Assembly: GCA_023271485.1 (NCBI GenBank)
Contig: JALPXT010000024.1
Coordinates: 1 to 14,921, forward strand
Source of the DNA: Dehalococcoidia bacterium
GTDB lineage: Bacteria; Chloroflexota; Dehalococcoidia; SZUA-161; SpSt-899
Length of the DNA stretch: 14,921 nt
Direction: 5' to 3'
The notes beneath the pieces are model-generated. The model saw only the letters and a list, made by a program, of their open reading frames with translations, was not told the origin of the DNA and did no database searches. The first letter of the stretch is position 1. Each line of letters starts with the position of its first letter. This document shows positions 7,745 through 14,583 of this stretch, piece by piece. Made by a program: the position numbers and the translations under genes.

Positions 7745-8136
7745 TAAAAGGCCATAATCCATTGAATATTCCCATCAAGGATATGGAAACCTTTGGAAAA
7801 GAAGGGGCTTTTGCAGTCTTATCCCAATTCTATGCCTTTTCCGATGGAGATAGTGAAGCTGAGGTGATTCAGTTTATTAAAGACCATTCCGTTCTGCTTA
7901 ACATCCTATTTGAAGCTCCAGGACATATTTTCTCTATCTTTGGCAGGGATGTTCTTCTATATTTGGAACTTCACCGTGACCCCACAGAAGATTTTGAATG
8001 CCTGTTTATTACCATAAGAACCAGCTTATCATCTGAGGAATCCCTGAATCTTTTGGATAGATTGGATGAGGAGTGGTGGCTTGATGTAGATGATGATATT
8101 AGCAATATACTTGAGATAATGGTGAGGCCGGCATGA
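7741..8136 (+). CDS. Acidic 131-residue protein, likely partner (antitoxin?) of the following HEPN protein
   Basis: I do not recognise a named family. The protein is strongly acidic, with DGDSEAE near residues 36-42, RDPTEDFE near 79-86 and WWLDVDDD near 111-118. The middle section, VLLNILFEAPGHIFSIFG then VLLYLELHRDP and FECLFITIRTSLS, looks like an alpha/beta fold. There is no signal peptide or membrane helix. GGTGAG lies three bases before the ATG, within the Mod-tail remnant. Its end overlaps the HEPN start by four bases (ATGA). A small acidic protein immediately ahead of and coupled to a HEPN gene fits an antitoxin, but that is inference from position and charge only. Confidence 0.75.
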   Translation: MIKGHNPLNIPIKDMETFGKEGAFAVLSQFYAFSDGDSEAEVIQFIKDHSVLLNILFEAPGHIFSIFGRDVLLYLELHRDPTEDFECLFITIRTSLSSEESLNLLDRLDEEWWLDVDDDISNILEIMVRPA

Positions 8137-8513
8137 GTTTTGACTGGGAGTCGTATATCCACTTGGGTGACGAACTTGTATCTTATCAGCAAGAATCGGA
8201 TTTGCAAGAAGCCTATCTGCGTTCGGCAATGAGTTGCTGTTATTATGGTATATTCTGTATTGCAAGGAACCATCTTATTGCCAGGAATCTACCTATTCCA
8301 AGGATTGATACCCACAAGTTTGTAAGGGAGAGATACCAAGGATTACCACGTAATGTGGAGAAGAAGATAGCAAAGAACCTACGTCGCTTGTGGAACGAAA
8401 GGAAAGTTGCTGATTATGAAAATCAAGCAGATATTGATATCCAGAGAGCAAAAGCGGCACTTGACTTATCTAAAAGGACTTTAGAACAATTGCGAAAAAT
8501 AGGGGCGCTATAA
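8133..8513 (+). CDS. HEPN-superfamily protein, likely toxin of a two-gene module
   Basis: A 126-residue, mainly helical protein. It opens with WESYIHLGDELVSYQ, followed by EAYLRSAMSCCYYGIFCIARNHL (about residues 26-48), which is the paired-helix core of HEPN proteins. Near the end, LWNERKVADYENQ (about 89-101) aligns with the R-N-x-x-ADY element that I associate with this HEPN branch, and a last helix (DIDIQRAKAALDLSKRTLEQL) completes the bundle. It differs clearly from the HEPN protein at the left edge, which has the RYP variant. GGTGAGG sits five bases before the start, inside the acidic gene. Basic residues around 73-91 (RNVEKKIAKNLRRL) could contact RNA. RNase activity is plausible but unproved. 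Confidence 0.8.
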   Translation: MSFDWESYIHLGDELVSYQQESDLQEAYLRSAMSCCYYGIFCIARNHLIARNLPIPRIDTHKFVRERYQGLPRNVEKKIAKNLRRLWNERKVADYENQADIDIQRAKAALDLSKRTLEQLRKIGAL

Positions 8514-8518
8514 CTATA

Positions 8519-8601
8519 ATTCCTGTTGATCAGGAGAGGTTCGAAAATACAGATTTAAGAGCATTGAGGAGCTTTCTGCCGGCAAACCCCACGAGCGGTA
8601 G
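8519..8601 (+). pseudogene. Frameshifted remnant of a second Res 3' end
   Basis: Starting six bases after the HEPN stop, the DNA reads IIPVDQERFE, then after loss of one A in an A-run (8544-8547) YRFKSIEELSAGKPHER and TAG. The intact Res protein has VDQEEFEKYRFKSVKEV at the matching place (7353-7403). Over 17 codons I count 35 of 51 identical bases, and 13 of 17 residues agree if the lost base is restored. The remnant has no start and does not continue upstream into the HEPN gene. It shows that a second, diverged Res gene once ended here, just ahead of serS. Confidence 0.78.
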
Positions 8602-8615
8602 TCGCCAGCCAGAGA

Positions 8616-8622
8616 GAGGGAA
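8616..8622 (+). promoter_or_regulatory. Ribosome-binding site of serS
   Basis: GAGGGAA followed by five bases leads to the ATG at 8628 and supports that start. The 26 bases between the Res remnant stop (8601) and serS hold little else. I see no convincing -35/-10 pair in the 115 bases after the HEPN stop, so the serS promoter may lie inside the remnant or further upstream. Confidence 0.6.
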
Positions 8623-8627
8623 GATAC

Positions 8628-9887
8628 ATGCTTAGCATACAGTTCATTCGCCAAGACCATGACATCCTCCGAGAGGCATTAGCCAGACGCAATGATGATG
8701 CTCCTCTCGATGAAATCCTTCGCCTGGACAGCGAGCATCGCACGCTACTGCAGAAGATTGAGGCGCTGCGGGCGCGCCGCAACGAAGTCAGCAAAGAGCT
8801 GGGACGGATGAAGGAAAGGCCTCCCGAACTTATCGCCGATATGCGGGATGTGGGAGATCGCATCAAAGCCCTGGAGCAGGAGGAGACCAGTCTATCGGAG
8901 AGACTCAACGACATGCTCCTGCGTATCCCTAACATCCCCCACCCCACTGTCCCTCTCGGCAAAGGCGAACCCGACAACGTAGTGGTGCGCTCCCGGGGCG
9001 AGCCGCGCCGGTTCGACTTCAAGCCGCGTCCCCACTGGGAACTGGGAGAGGCTTTGGGAATCATCGACTTTCAGAGGGGTGTTAAGCTCTCCGGCTCTCG
9101 CTTTTATCTGCTCAAAGGATGGGGAGCCCGACTGCAACGAGCGCTGATTGATTTCATGTTAGACTTGCACATCAGCAAGCACGGCTACACCGAGATTTAT
9201 CCCCCATTCATGGTCAGGCGGGAGTGCATGATCGGATCAGGGAACCTGCCTAAGTTCGCCGATAACCTCTACCACGATGAGGAGGACGATTTCTGGTTCG
9301 TGCCCACCGCCGAGGTCCCCCTGACCAACCTCTATCGCGGTGAGATTCTGCCACCGGGCACCCTGCCGATCTACCACGTTGCCTTCACCACTTGCTTCCG
9401 CCGGGAGAAGATGTCGGCCGGGAAGGACACCCGCGGGATCAAGCGAGGTCATCAGTTCGACAAGGTCGAGCTCTACAAGTTCGTCGAGCCGGATGAGTCC
9501 GATGAGGAGCTGGAGAGAATGGTGGAAGATGCCGGAGCGGTATGTAGCAAGCTGGGCCTGCCGTATCGGATAGTACAACTGTGTACCGCCGATCTCGGCT
9601 TTGCCTCCGCGAAATCATACGACATCGAGGTCTGGTCCCCTGGCTGCGACGAGTGGCTGGAGGTAAGCTCCTGCTCCAACTGCACCGACTTCCAGGCGCG
9701 ACGGGCCAATGTGCGCTATCGCCCCGATCCAGGTGACAAACCACAGTTTGTCCATACCCTGAACGGCTCCGGGCTGGCCTTGCCGCGCGTCCTCATCGCC
9801 GTGCTGGAAAACTATCAGCAGAGCGATGGCAGCATAACGGTGCCCGCACCTCTGCGACCATATGTCGGCGCGGATGTAATTCGGTAG
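8628..9887 (+). CDS. serS: Serine--tRNA ligase (class II)
   Basis: A 419-residue cytoplasmic enzyme that charges tRNA-Ser, and in most bacteria also tRNA-Sec, with serine. The N-terminal 100 residues form the long antiparallel coiled coil that grips the tRNA long arm (RRNEVSKELGRMKERPPEL and DRIKALEQEETSLSERL). Class II motif 2 is FRREKMSAGKDTRG from residue 257, and motif 3 is NGSGLALPRVLIAVLENYQ from residue 379. Length is normal for the family. Its GC-rich codon use contrasts sharply with the defence genes just upstream and marks the border of the island. ribF follows after 11 bases, so these are probably co-transcribed. Confidence 0.98.
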   Translation: MLSIQFIRQDHDILREALARRNDDAPLDEILRLDSEHRTLLQKIEALRARRNEVSKELGRMKERPPELIADMRDVGDRIKALEQEETSLSERLNDMLLRIPNIPHPTVPLGKGEPDNVVVRSRGEPRRFDFKPRPHWELGEALGIIDFQRGVKLSGSRFYLLKGWGARLQRALIDFMLDLHISKHGYTEIYPPFMVRRECMIGSGNLPKFADNLYHDEEDDFWFVPTAEVPLTNLYRGEILPPGTLPIYHVAFTTCFRREKMSAGKDTRGIKRGHQFDKVELYKFVEPDESDEELERMVEDAGAVCSKLGLPYRIVQLCTADLGFASAKSYDIEVWSPGCDEWLEVSSCSNCTDFQARRANVRYRPDPGDKPQFVHTLNGSGLALPRVLIAVLENYQQSDGSITVPAPLRPYVGADVIR

Positions 9888-9898
9888 GATTATCGAAG

Positions 9899-10822
9899 AT
9901 GAGCATAATGGACGAGCTGACGAAAACACGGCCGGCACGGGAGATGGTGCTCACTATCGGGGTGTTTGATGGAGTACATCTGGGACATCAGCATCTCATC
10001 AGCAGGCTGAAGGAAAAATCAAAGGATGCCGGATTCCTCAGCGGGGTGCTCACCTTTAACTTGCACCCCAGGGCCCTGCTCGCTCCGCACGCCGAGTTGC
10101 CTTACCTGACCAGCCTGGAGGAGCGAATCGAATTGATCCAGGGCATGGGAATTGATCACGTTATTGTACTCTCCTTCACCAACGAGCTGGCCCAGCTCCC
10201 AGCTCGGAAGTTTGTCAGCCTGCTTAAAGAGTATCTCCAAATGCGCGGGCTTGTGATCGGCCCCGATTTCACCCTCGGCCGGGCGCGGGAGGGGAATGCC
10301 GACATACTTCGTTCCCTGGGGCAAGAATTTCGCTTTGCTGTGGAGATAGTGCCTCCGGTAATGATTGGGGAGCAATTGGTAAGCAGCACCGCTATTCGTC
10401 AGGGCCTGGCTGAGGGTGATGTGGAGAACATAAGCCGGATGCTGGGCAGACGCTTCCAGTTGAGTGGCACCGTGGTGCATGGAGATCATCGCGGTGGCGC
10501 ACTATTGGGCTTTCCTACAGCTAACCTGGCTATACCCGGCAATCACGTTCTGCCAGCCGATGGCGTCTATGTCACCCTGGCCCACCTCAAGAACACCGTC
10601 GGTCTAGCAGTGACCAGCATTGGAATTAGACCCGCCTTTGATGCCGGAGAGCGTACGGTGGAAACATACATTTTGGATTTCAATGGCGATCTCTATGGGC
10701 ATGAGCTCACTATTGAATTCGTCAGGAGATTGCGTGGCGAGATGATGTTTGAGACACCCGATGCGCTAAAAGCCCAGATCAAAAGCGATGTCACTGTTGC
10801 AAAGACGCTGCCAATTGAATAG
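9899..10822 (+). CDS. ribF: Bifunctional riboflavin kinase / FAD synthetase
   Basis: A 307-residue enzyme that phosphorylates riboflavin to FMN and adenylylates FMN to FAD. The N-terminal nucleotidyltransferase domain shows TIGVFDGVHLGHQHLI (about 20-35, containing the H-x-G-H site) and IGPDFTLGRAREGN (about 118-131). The C-terminal kinase domain shows GTVVHGDHRGGALLGFPTANL (about 191-211), ADGVYVT, and the SIGIRPAFD...ETYILDFNGDLYG segment. The ATG at 9899 was preferred, but a second ATG at 9908 is possible since neither has a strong ribosome-binding site. Only 11 bases separate it from serS and from tyrS, so a single transcript is likely. Confidence 0.97.
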   Translation: MSIMDELTKTRPAREMVLTIGVFDGVHLGHQHLISRLKEKSKDAGFLSGVLTFNLHPRALLAPHAELPYLTSLEERIELIQGMGIDHVIVLSFTNELAQLPARKFVSLLKEYLQMRGLVIGPDFTLGRAREGNADILRSLGQEFRFAVEIVPPVMIGEQLVSSTAIRQGLAEGDVENISRMLGRRFQLSGTVVHGDHRGGALLGFPTANLAIPGNHVLPADGVYVTLAHLKNTVGLAVTSIGIRPAFDAGERTVETYILDFNGDLYGHELTIEFVRRLRGEMMFETPDALKAQIKSDVTVAKTLPIE

Positions 10823-10833
10823 AATAGAAAGGT

Positions 10834-12114
10834 ATGCCGATACACAAAGAACTTGACCGCATATTGAAGCGCGGTGTCGCCGAGATCATCATCGAGGACG
10901 AACTCAGGCGCCTGCTGGAGTCGGGCAAACCGCTGCGACTGAAGGAAGGTTTCGACCCCAGCCATCCCGATATCCATCTCGGCCACGTCGTTGGACTCCG
11001 CAAGCTTCGTCAGCTTCAGGATCTGGGGCACAAGGTGATTCTCATAGTAGGGGACTGGACGGCCCAGATCGGAGATCCCAGCGGTCAATCTCAAACACGC
11101 CCCATGCTTACCGCCGGAGAGGTGCAAGCCAATGCCGAGACCTACATGAAGCAGTTCTTCAAGGTGGTTGACCGCGATAGGACAGAGGTAAAGTGGCAGA
11201 GCGAGTGGTTCGGGAAATTCGACCTCGCTGATGTCATCCGTCTCACCAGCAAATTCACCGTCGCTCAAATCATGGCACGGGAGGACTTCTCCAACAGGCA
11301 GGCGGCGGGACGCCCCATTACTCTCACCGAGCTCCTGTATCCCCTGCTCCAGGCTTATGATTCGGTCATGATCGAAGCTGATGTTGAGTTCGGTGGTACC
11401 GACCAGAAATTCAACCTCCTCATGGGGCGGGAGCTTCAGCAGACAGTCGGCCAGCGCCCCCAGCAGGTTTTTATGACACCGCTTCTGGTGGGTACCGATG
11501 GCCGGATGAAGATGTCCAAGAGCCTGGGAAACTACATCACCGTCGAAGATCCCCCCAACGAGATGTTCGGCAAGCTGATGTCGGTTGCCGACCATCTGAT
11601 TAGGGACTACTTTGAGCTGATAACCGACGTTCCCGATGAGGAGCTAGTGGGATTCAGGCAGCAACTGGCATCGGGCTCGGTGAATCCAATGACCCTCAAA
11701 AAGCGCCTGGCACGGGAGATCGTGTGCCAGTTCCACGGACGACAGGCGGCAGGAGAAGCGGCACACCGTTTTGAGAAGGAAGTCCAGATGAAAGAGCAAC
11801 CCGACCAAATCCCTGAGCATGTGATTTCATTTGAAAGGTTGTCGGAGGCGGCTACCATTTCAGGGCTGATCTACGAACTGAAGCTTGCCGTTAGCAGGGG
11901 CGAAGCAAAACGGCTGATTTCTCAAGGGGCTATCGAGGTTGATGGAAAGCGAATATCCAGCGACATGAGAATAGTCCCTGGAGATGACCTGGCAAATGGC
12001 GGAGGGGACGGAGAGGAATTGATTTTCCGGCATGGCGGTGTGATCCGGGTCGGCAAGCGCCGCTGGGCAAGGATTTTTTTTAAGAAGGAGCTTTCCAATG
12101 TCGGATTGGCATGA
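10834..12114 (+). CDS. tyrS: Tyrosine--tRNA ligase (class I)
   Basis: A 426-residue enzyme that charges tRNA-Tyr. It carries the HIGH motif as HLGH at 48-51 in DPSHPDIHLGH and KMSKS at 226-230. The catalytic core includes EFGGTDQKFNLLMGRELQ. The C-terminal region holds an S4 RNA-binding domain (LKLAVSRGEAKRLISQGAIEVDGK) followed by a short basic tail. The sequence style is that of the TyrZ-like bacterial branch rather than the E. coli TyrS type. GAAAGG lies just before the ATG. Its last 17 bases overlap a small ORF with a strong ribosome-binding site. No T-box leader is present in the 11 bases between ribF and tyrS. Confidence 0.97.
   Translation: MPIHKELDRILKRGVAEIIIEDELRRLLESGKPLRLKEGFDPSHPDIHLGHVVGLRKLRQLQDLGHKVILIVGDWTAQIGDPSGQSQTRPMLTAGEVQANAETYMKQFFKVVDRDRTEVKWQSEWFGKFDLADVIRLTSKFTVAQIMAREDFSNRQAAGRPITLTELLYPLLQAYDSVMIEADVEFGGTDQKFNLLMGRELQQTVGQRPQQVFMTPLLVGTDGRMKMSKSLGNYITVEDPPNEMFGKLMSVADHLIRDYFELITDVPDEELVGFRQQLASGSVNPMTLKKRLAREIVCQFHGRQAAGEAAHRFEKEVQMKEQPDQIPEHVISFERLSEAATISGLIYELKLAVSRGEAKRLISQGAIEVDGKRISSDMRIVPGDDLANGGGDGEELIFRHGGVIRVGKRRWARIFFKKELSNVGLA
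12085..12090 (+). promoter_or_regulatory. Strong Shine-Dalgarno of the 55-residue ORF
   Basis: AAGGAG sits inside the tyrS 3' end, seven bases before the ATG at 12098. It is among the strongest ribosome-binding sites in the window and is the main reason to believe the small ORF is translated. Confidence 0.7.
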
Positions 12115-12265
12115 ATACCCCGGAGGGTATATCGACGATATAATCATGCCCTACGTGACCCGGAAATATATCAATCGGGCTCTGGATCTGCTGGTGAATA
12201 AGTTCGTCACGCCGGGAACCTGCCCCTGGAAGGTCTGGAGGAAATACTCCAACATCAATCTTTGA
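12098..12265 (+). CDS. Small 55-residue protein of unknown function
   Basis: This short ORF runs from the ATG at 12098 to TGA at 12263-12265. It begins MSDWHEYPGGYIDDIIMPYV, continues with TRKYINRALDLLVNKFVTPG, and ends TCPWKVWRKYSNINL. It is rich in aromatic residues (six Tyr, three Trp), has one Cys, and contains an amphipathic helix in the middle. There is no clear membrane helix or signal peptide. It has an ideal AAGGAG site, overlaps tyrS by 17 bases, and abuts the next gene. Without it, 12115-12290 would be an empty gap. I do not recognise the family. It may be a tyrS-linked or acyltransferase-linked small protein. Confidence 0.65.
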   Translation: MSDWHEYPGGYIDDIIMPYVTRKYINRALDLLVNKFVTPGTCPWKVWRKYSNINL

Positions 12266-12290
12266 TGTGCAGCCATTTCCGCATGCCCCC

Positions 12291-13256
12291 ATGAACTATA
12301 GCCTTACCCGGGAGACTTTTGTCAGCCTTGCCCCAGCATGGAGCGAGTTATGTCTCCGCACCACGGCAGACTCCCTCTTCGTTACACCTCGCTGGCTTGA
12401 CATCTGGTGGCAACAATTCGGCAAAGGAAGAGAGTGGTATCTGTGCGCAGTGAGGGATGGCGATGCCGTTATCGGCGTTGCCCCTCTCTTACTGAAGGGG
12501 AACAGGGCTTCCTTCATGGGGAGCCCTGATGTTTGTGATTATCTGGATTTCGTGGTTGCCCCGGAAAGAGAGGCGGATTTCTTCAACACGCTGCTCACCA
12601 GTCTGGCCGAGTCGGGGATCGTCTCCCTGGACTTACTATCGCTCAGGCCGGATTCCACGGTGCTGACCAGCTTAGCAGGAATCGCCCGGGAGAGGGGGCT
12701 GGCGATTTCTTGCGAGCCCCACGATGTTTCGCTGGAGCTCGATCTGCCCGCCACCTGGGATGAATATCTTGAGATGCTAAGCGCAAAGCAACGCCACGAG
12801 GTGAGACGCAAGCTGAGAAGGTTGAGGGAAGCGGGGGAGATAGACTACGACGTTGAAGAGGATCCCCGGGAATCCATGGAGTTCTTTCTGCGACTCTTTC
12901 GAGCAAACAGGGAAGACAAAGCGGCATTCATGACCGCTCAGATGGAATCGTTCTTCAGGTCCATAGCAGAGGCTATGGCTGATGTCCTCAGATTGGAAGT
13001 CCTCAAGATCGATACCCTGCCTGTGGCCGTGGTGATGTGCTTCGATTATCGCGACGTCGTCTATCTCTACAATAGTGCCTACAATCCCCGCTATGCCTCC
13101 TTGAGCGTGGGAGTGCTTTCTAAAGTTTTCTGTATCCAGAACAGTATCCAGAGGGGCAGAAAGAGGTTCGATTTCCTGAAGGGCGCGGAAGTATACAAAT
13201 ACCGCCTAGGAGGTAAGGAGATTCCGCTCTACGATTGCCGGATAGCCCTATGTTAA
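12291..13256 (+). CDS. GNAT-fold acyltransferase, Acetyltransf_6 (CelD/BcsL-like)
   Basis: A protein of about 321 residues from the ATG at 12291, or 329 from a GTG at 12267 that would overlap nothing but sits three bases from the preceding stop. It fits the Acetyltransf_6 (PF13480) group. The N-terminal half has PRWLDIWWQQFGKGREWYLCAVRDGD and IGVAPLLLKG. The centre has the basic linker SAKQRHEVRRKLRRL. The C-terminal half has the GNAT-like CFDYRDVVYLYNSAYNPRYASLSVGVL and DFLKGAEVYKYRLG. Members transfer acyl groups in polysaccharide, peptidoglycan or lipid pathways. The adjoining GT4 gene, which overlaps by seven bases from its ATG, supports a role in envelope or glycoconjugate synthesis. Substrate is unknown. 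Confidence 0.88.
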   Translation: MNYSLTRETFVSLAPAWSELCLRTTADSLFVTPRWLDIWWQQFGKGREWYLCAVRDGDAVIGVAPLLLKGNRASFMGSPDVCDYLDFVVAPEREADFFNTLLTSLAESGIVSLDLLSLRPDSTVLTSLAGIARERGLAISCEPHDVSLELDLPATWDEYLEMLSAKQRHEVRRKLRRLREAGEIDYDVEEDPRESMEFFLRLFRANREDKAAFMTAQMESFFRSIAEAMADVLRLEVLKIDTLPVAVVMCFDYRDVVYLYNSAYNPRYASLSVGVLSKVFCIQNSIQRGRKRFDFLKGAEVYKYRLGGKEIPLYDCRIALC

Positions 13257-14461
13257 GCGTGAAACAGCTCAAAATAGCGATGCTCAGTGTTCACAGTTGC
13301 CCCCTGGGTAGGCTAGGGGAGAAGGACACTGGCGGCATGAGTGTTTACGTCCGGGAACTGGCCCGCGAGTTGGGCAGGGGCGGGCACCTGGTAGACGTCT
13401 ACACCCGGGTACACGACCCCAACGACGACCTCGTTGTTGAGCTGGGCCCCAAAGCCCGTCTTATTCACCTCAACGCCGGGGAAGAGCGCGATATTGATAA
13501 GCTGGAGCTGTATCCTCATCTGGATGAGTTTGCCGGCAATCTGGAGGATTTCAGGAGACGCAGCGGTATGCGGTATGATCTGATACACAGCCACTACTGG
13601 CTGTCCGGCTGGGTGGGTGAACAGATACAAGAATGGTGGGGCATCCCGCATATCATCATGTTCCATACCCTGGGCGCGGTCAAGAACGCGGTTGGCATCG
13701 GTGAGGGTGAGGCCAGGCTTCGCATTGAAATCGAAAAGGTACTGGCCAATAAGTGCCACCGGATTATCTCTGCCACTGCTAAAGAAAGGGACGACCTCGT
13801 TCATCACAACGGTGCTTCCCCGGATAACATCAGCGTCATCCCATGCGGGGTGAACCTGGAATTGTTCCAACCCATGGATCGGACCCTCGCCCGACAACGA
13901 TTGAACCTGGATGGAGAGAAGGTTGTCCTGTTCGTCGGCCGGATCGATCCGTTGAAGGGGATCGAGAACCTGTTGGTGGCTGTCAGCCATCTGAGCAGGA
14001 CACACCATCTGAAACTACTAGTAGCCGGCGGGGGCGACAAAACCCAATCTGAGGTGGAGAGATTAAAAGGCTTGTCCAGACAGTTGCAGATCGACGATCA
14101 AGTCACCTTTGTCGGCTCGATGAGCCAGGAAGACCTACCTCAATTGTATAATGCTGCCGATGTCTGCGTGGTCCCATCTTACTATGAGAGCTTCGGGCTG
14201 GTGGCTCTGGAATCTCTGGCCTGCGGAACACCGGTGGTGGCTACCCGGGTAGGTGGAATTGAGAGCCTGATACGACAGGGCGAGACGGGCTATGTAGTTG
14301 CCGGCAACGCCCCCCAAACCCTGGCAGATACGATAGCCAGGCTGCTTTCAAGTCAAAGCAACGGTATAAGGTCGGCCGGTTACATTGGGAACTCGGTAGC
14401 CGGATTCAACTGGGCCAATATAGCCGAGGCAATGGTCAAGCAGTATCAAGAGATGCTATGA
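13250..14461 (+). CDS. GT4-family glycosyltransferase (MshA/sucrose-phosphate-synthase-like)
   Basis: A 403-residue GT-B glycosyltransferase from the ATG at 13250; a TTG at 13235 would add five residues. The N-terminal half begins KIAMLSVHSCPLG and carries DTGGMSVYVRELAREL, typical of GT4 enzymes that bind an acceptor phosphate, then YDLIHSHYWLSGWVG. The C-terminal half binds the nucleotide sugar: FVGRIDPLKGIENLL, and the E-x7-E motif with Glu313 and Glu321 in YYESFGLVALES, followed by CGTPVVATRVGGI. Related proteins include D-inositol-3-phosphate glycosyltransferases and sucrose-phosphate synthases, but donor and acceptor cannot be told from sequence alone. It is coupled to the GNAT gene and ends the rightward gene run. 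Confidence 0.93.
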   Translation: MLSVKQLKIAMLSVHSCPLGRLGEKDTGGMSVYVRELARELGRGGHLVDVYTRVHDPNDDLVVELGPKARLIHLNAGEERDIDKLELYPHLDEFAGNLEDFRRRSGMRYDLIHSHYWLSGWVGEQIQEWWGIPHIIMFHTLGAVKNAVGIGEGEARLRIEIEKVLANKCHRIISATAKERDDLVHHNGASPDNISVIPCGVNLELFQPMDRTLARQRLNLDGEKVVLFVGRIDPLKGIENLLVAVSHLSRTHHLKLLVAGGGDKTQSEVERLKGLSRQLQIDDQVTFVGSMSQEDLPQLYNAADVCVVPSYYESFGLVALESLACGTPVVATRVGGIESLIRQGETGYVVAGNAPQTLADTIARLLSSQSNGIRSAGYIGNSVAGFNWANIAEAMVKQYQEML

Positions 14462-14490
14462 CGAATGCGTCGAGTAGGAGCAACATCATC

Positions 14491-14528
14491 AGCGGGCTTT
14501 TCTCCCCCTGAAACCCGCTAAAAAGCGG
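14491..14528. other. Two overlapping, mutually exclusive hairpins between convergent genes
   Basis: AGCGGG at 14491-14496 can pair with CCCGCT at 14514-14519, with an extra TTT/AAA pairing around a bulged C. Alternatively CCGCT at 14515-14519 can pair with AGCGG at 14524-14528 around an AAAA loop. No T-run follows on either strand, so this is not a standard intrinsic terminator. Its place between the GT4 gene and the leftward flavodoxin-like gene still suits a transcript end. Confidence 0.4.
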
Positions 14529-14583
14529 TCATGCCTATGACTCAAACTCATTTCGGAGGCCGGCAGTCTGGTGCAGCAATCTG

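Noticed and set aside
8514..8627. T-box or riboswitch leader of serS
   Set aside because: The gap is explained by the Res remnant; no T-box consensus or long structured leader was seen.
10693..11595. Leftward 300-codon open frame opposite tyrS and ribF
   Set aside because: It is antisense to two clear enzymes, and its product has no domain; long shadows are common in GC-richer DNA.
13313..14008. Leftward 231-codon open frame opposite the GT4 gene
   Set aside because: It is antisense to a convincing glycosyltransferase and lacks family features.
14491..14528. Rho-independent terminator after the GT4 gene
   Set aside because: The stem is short and bulged and no T-run follows on either strand.
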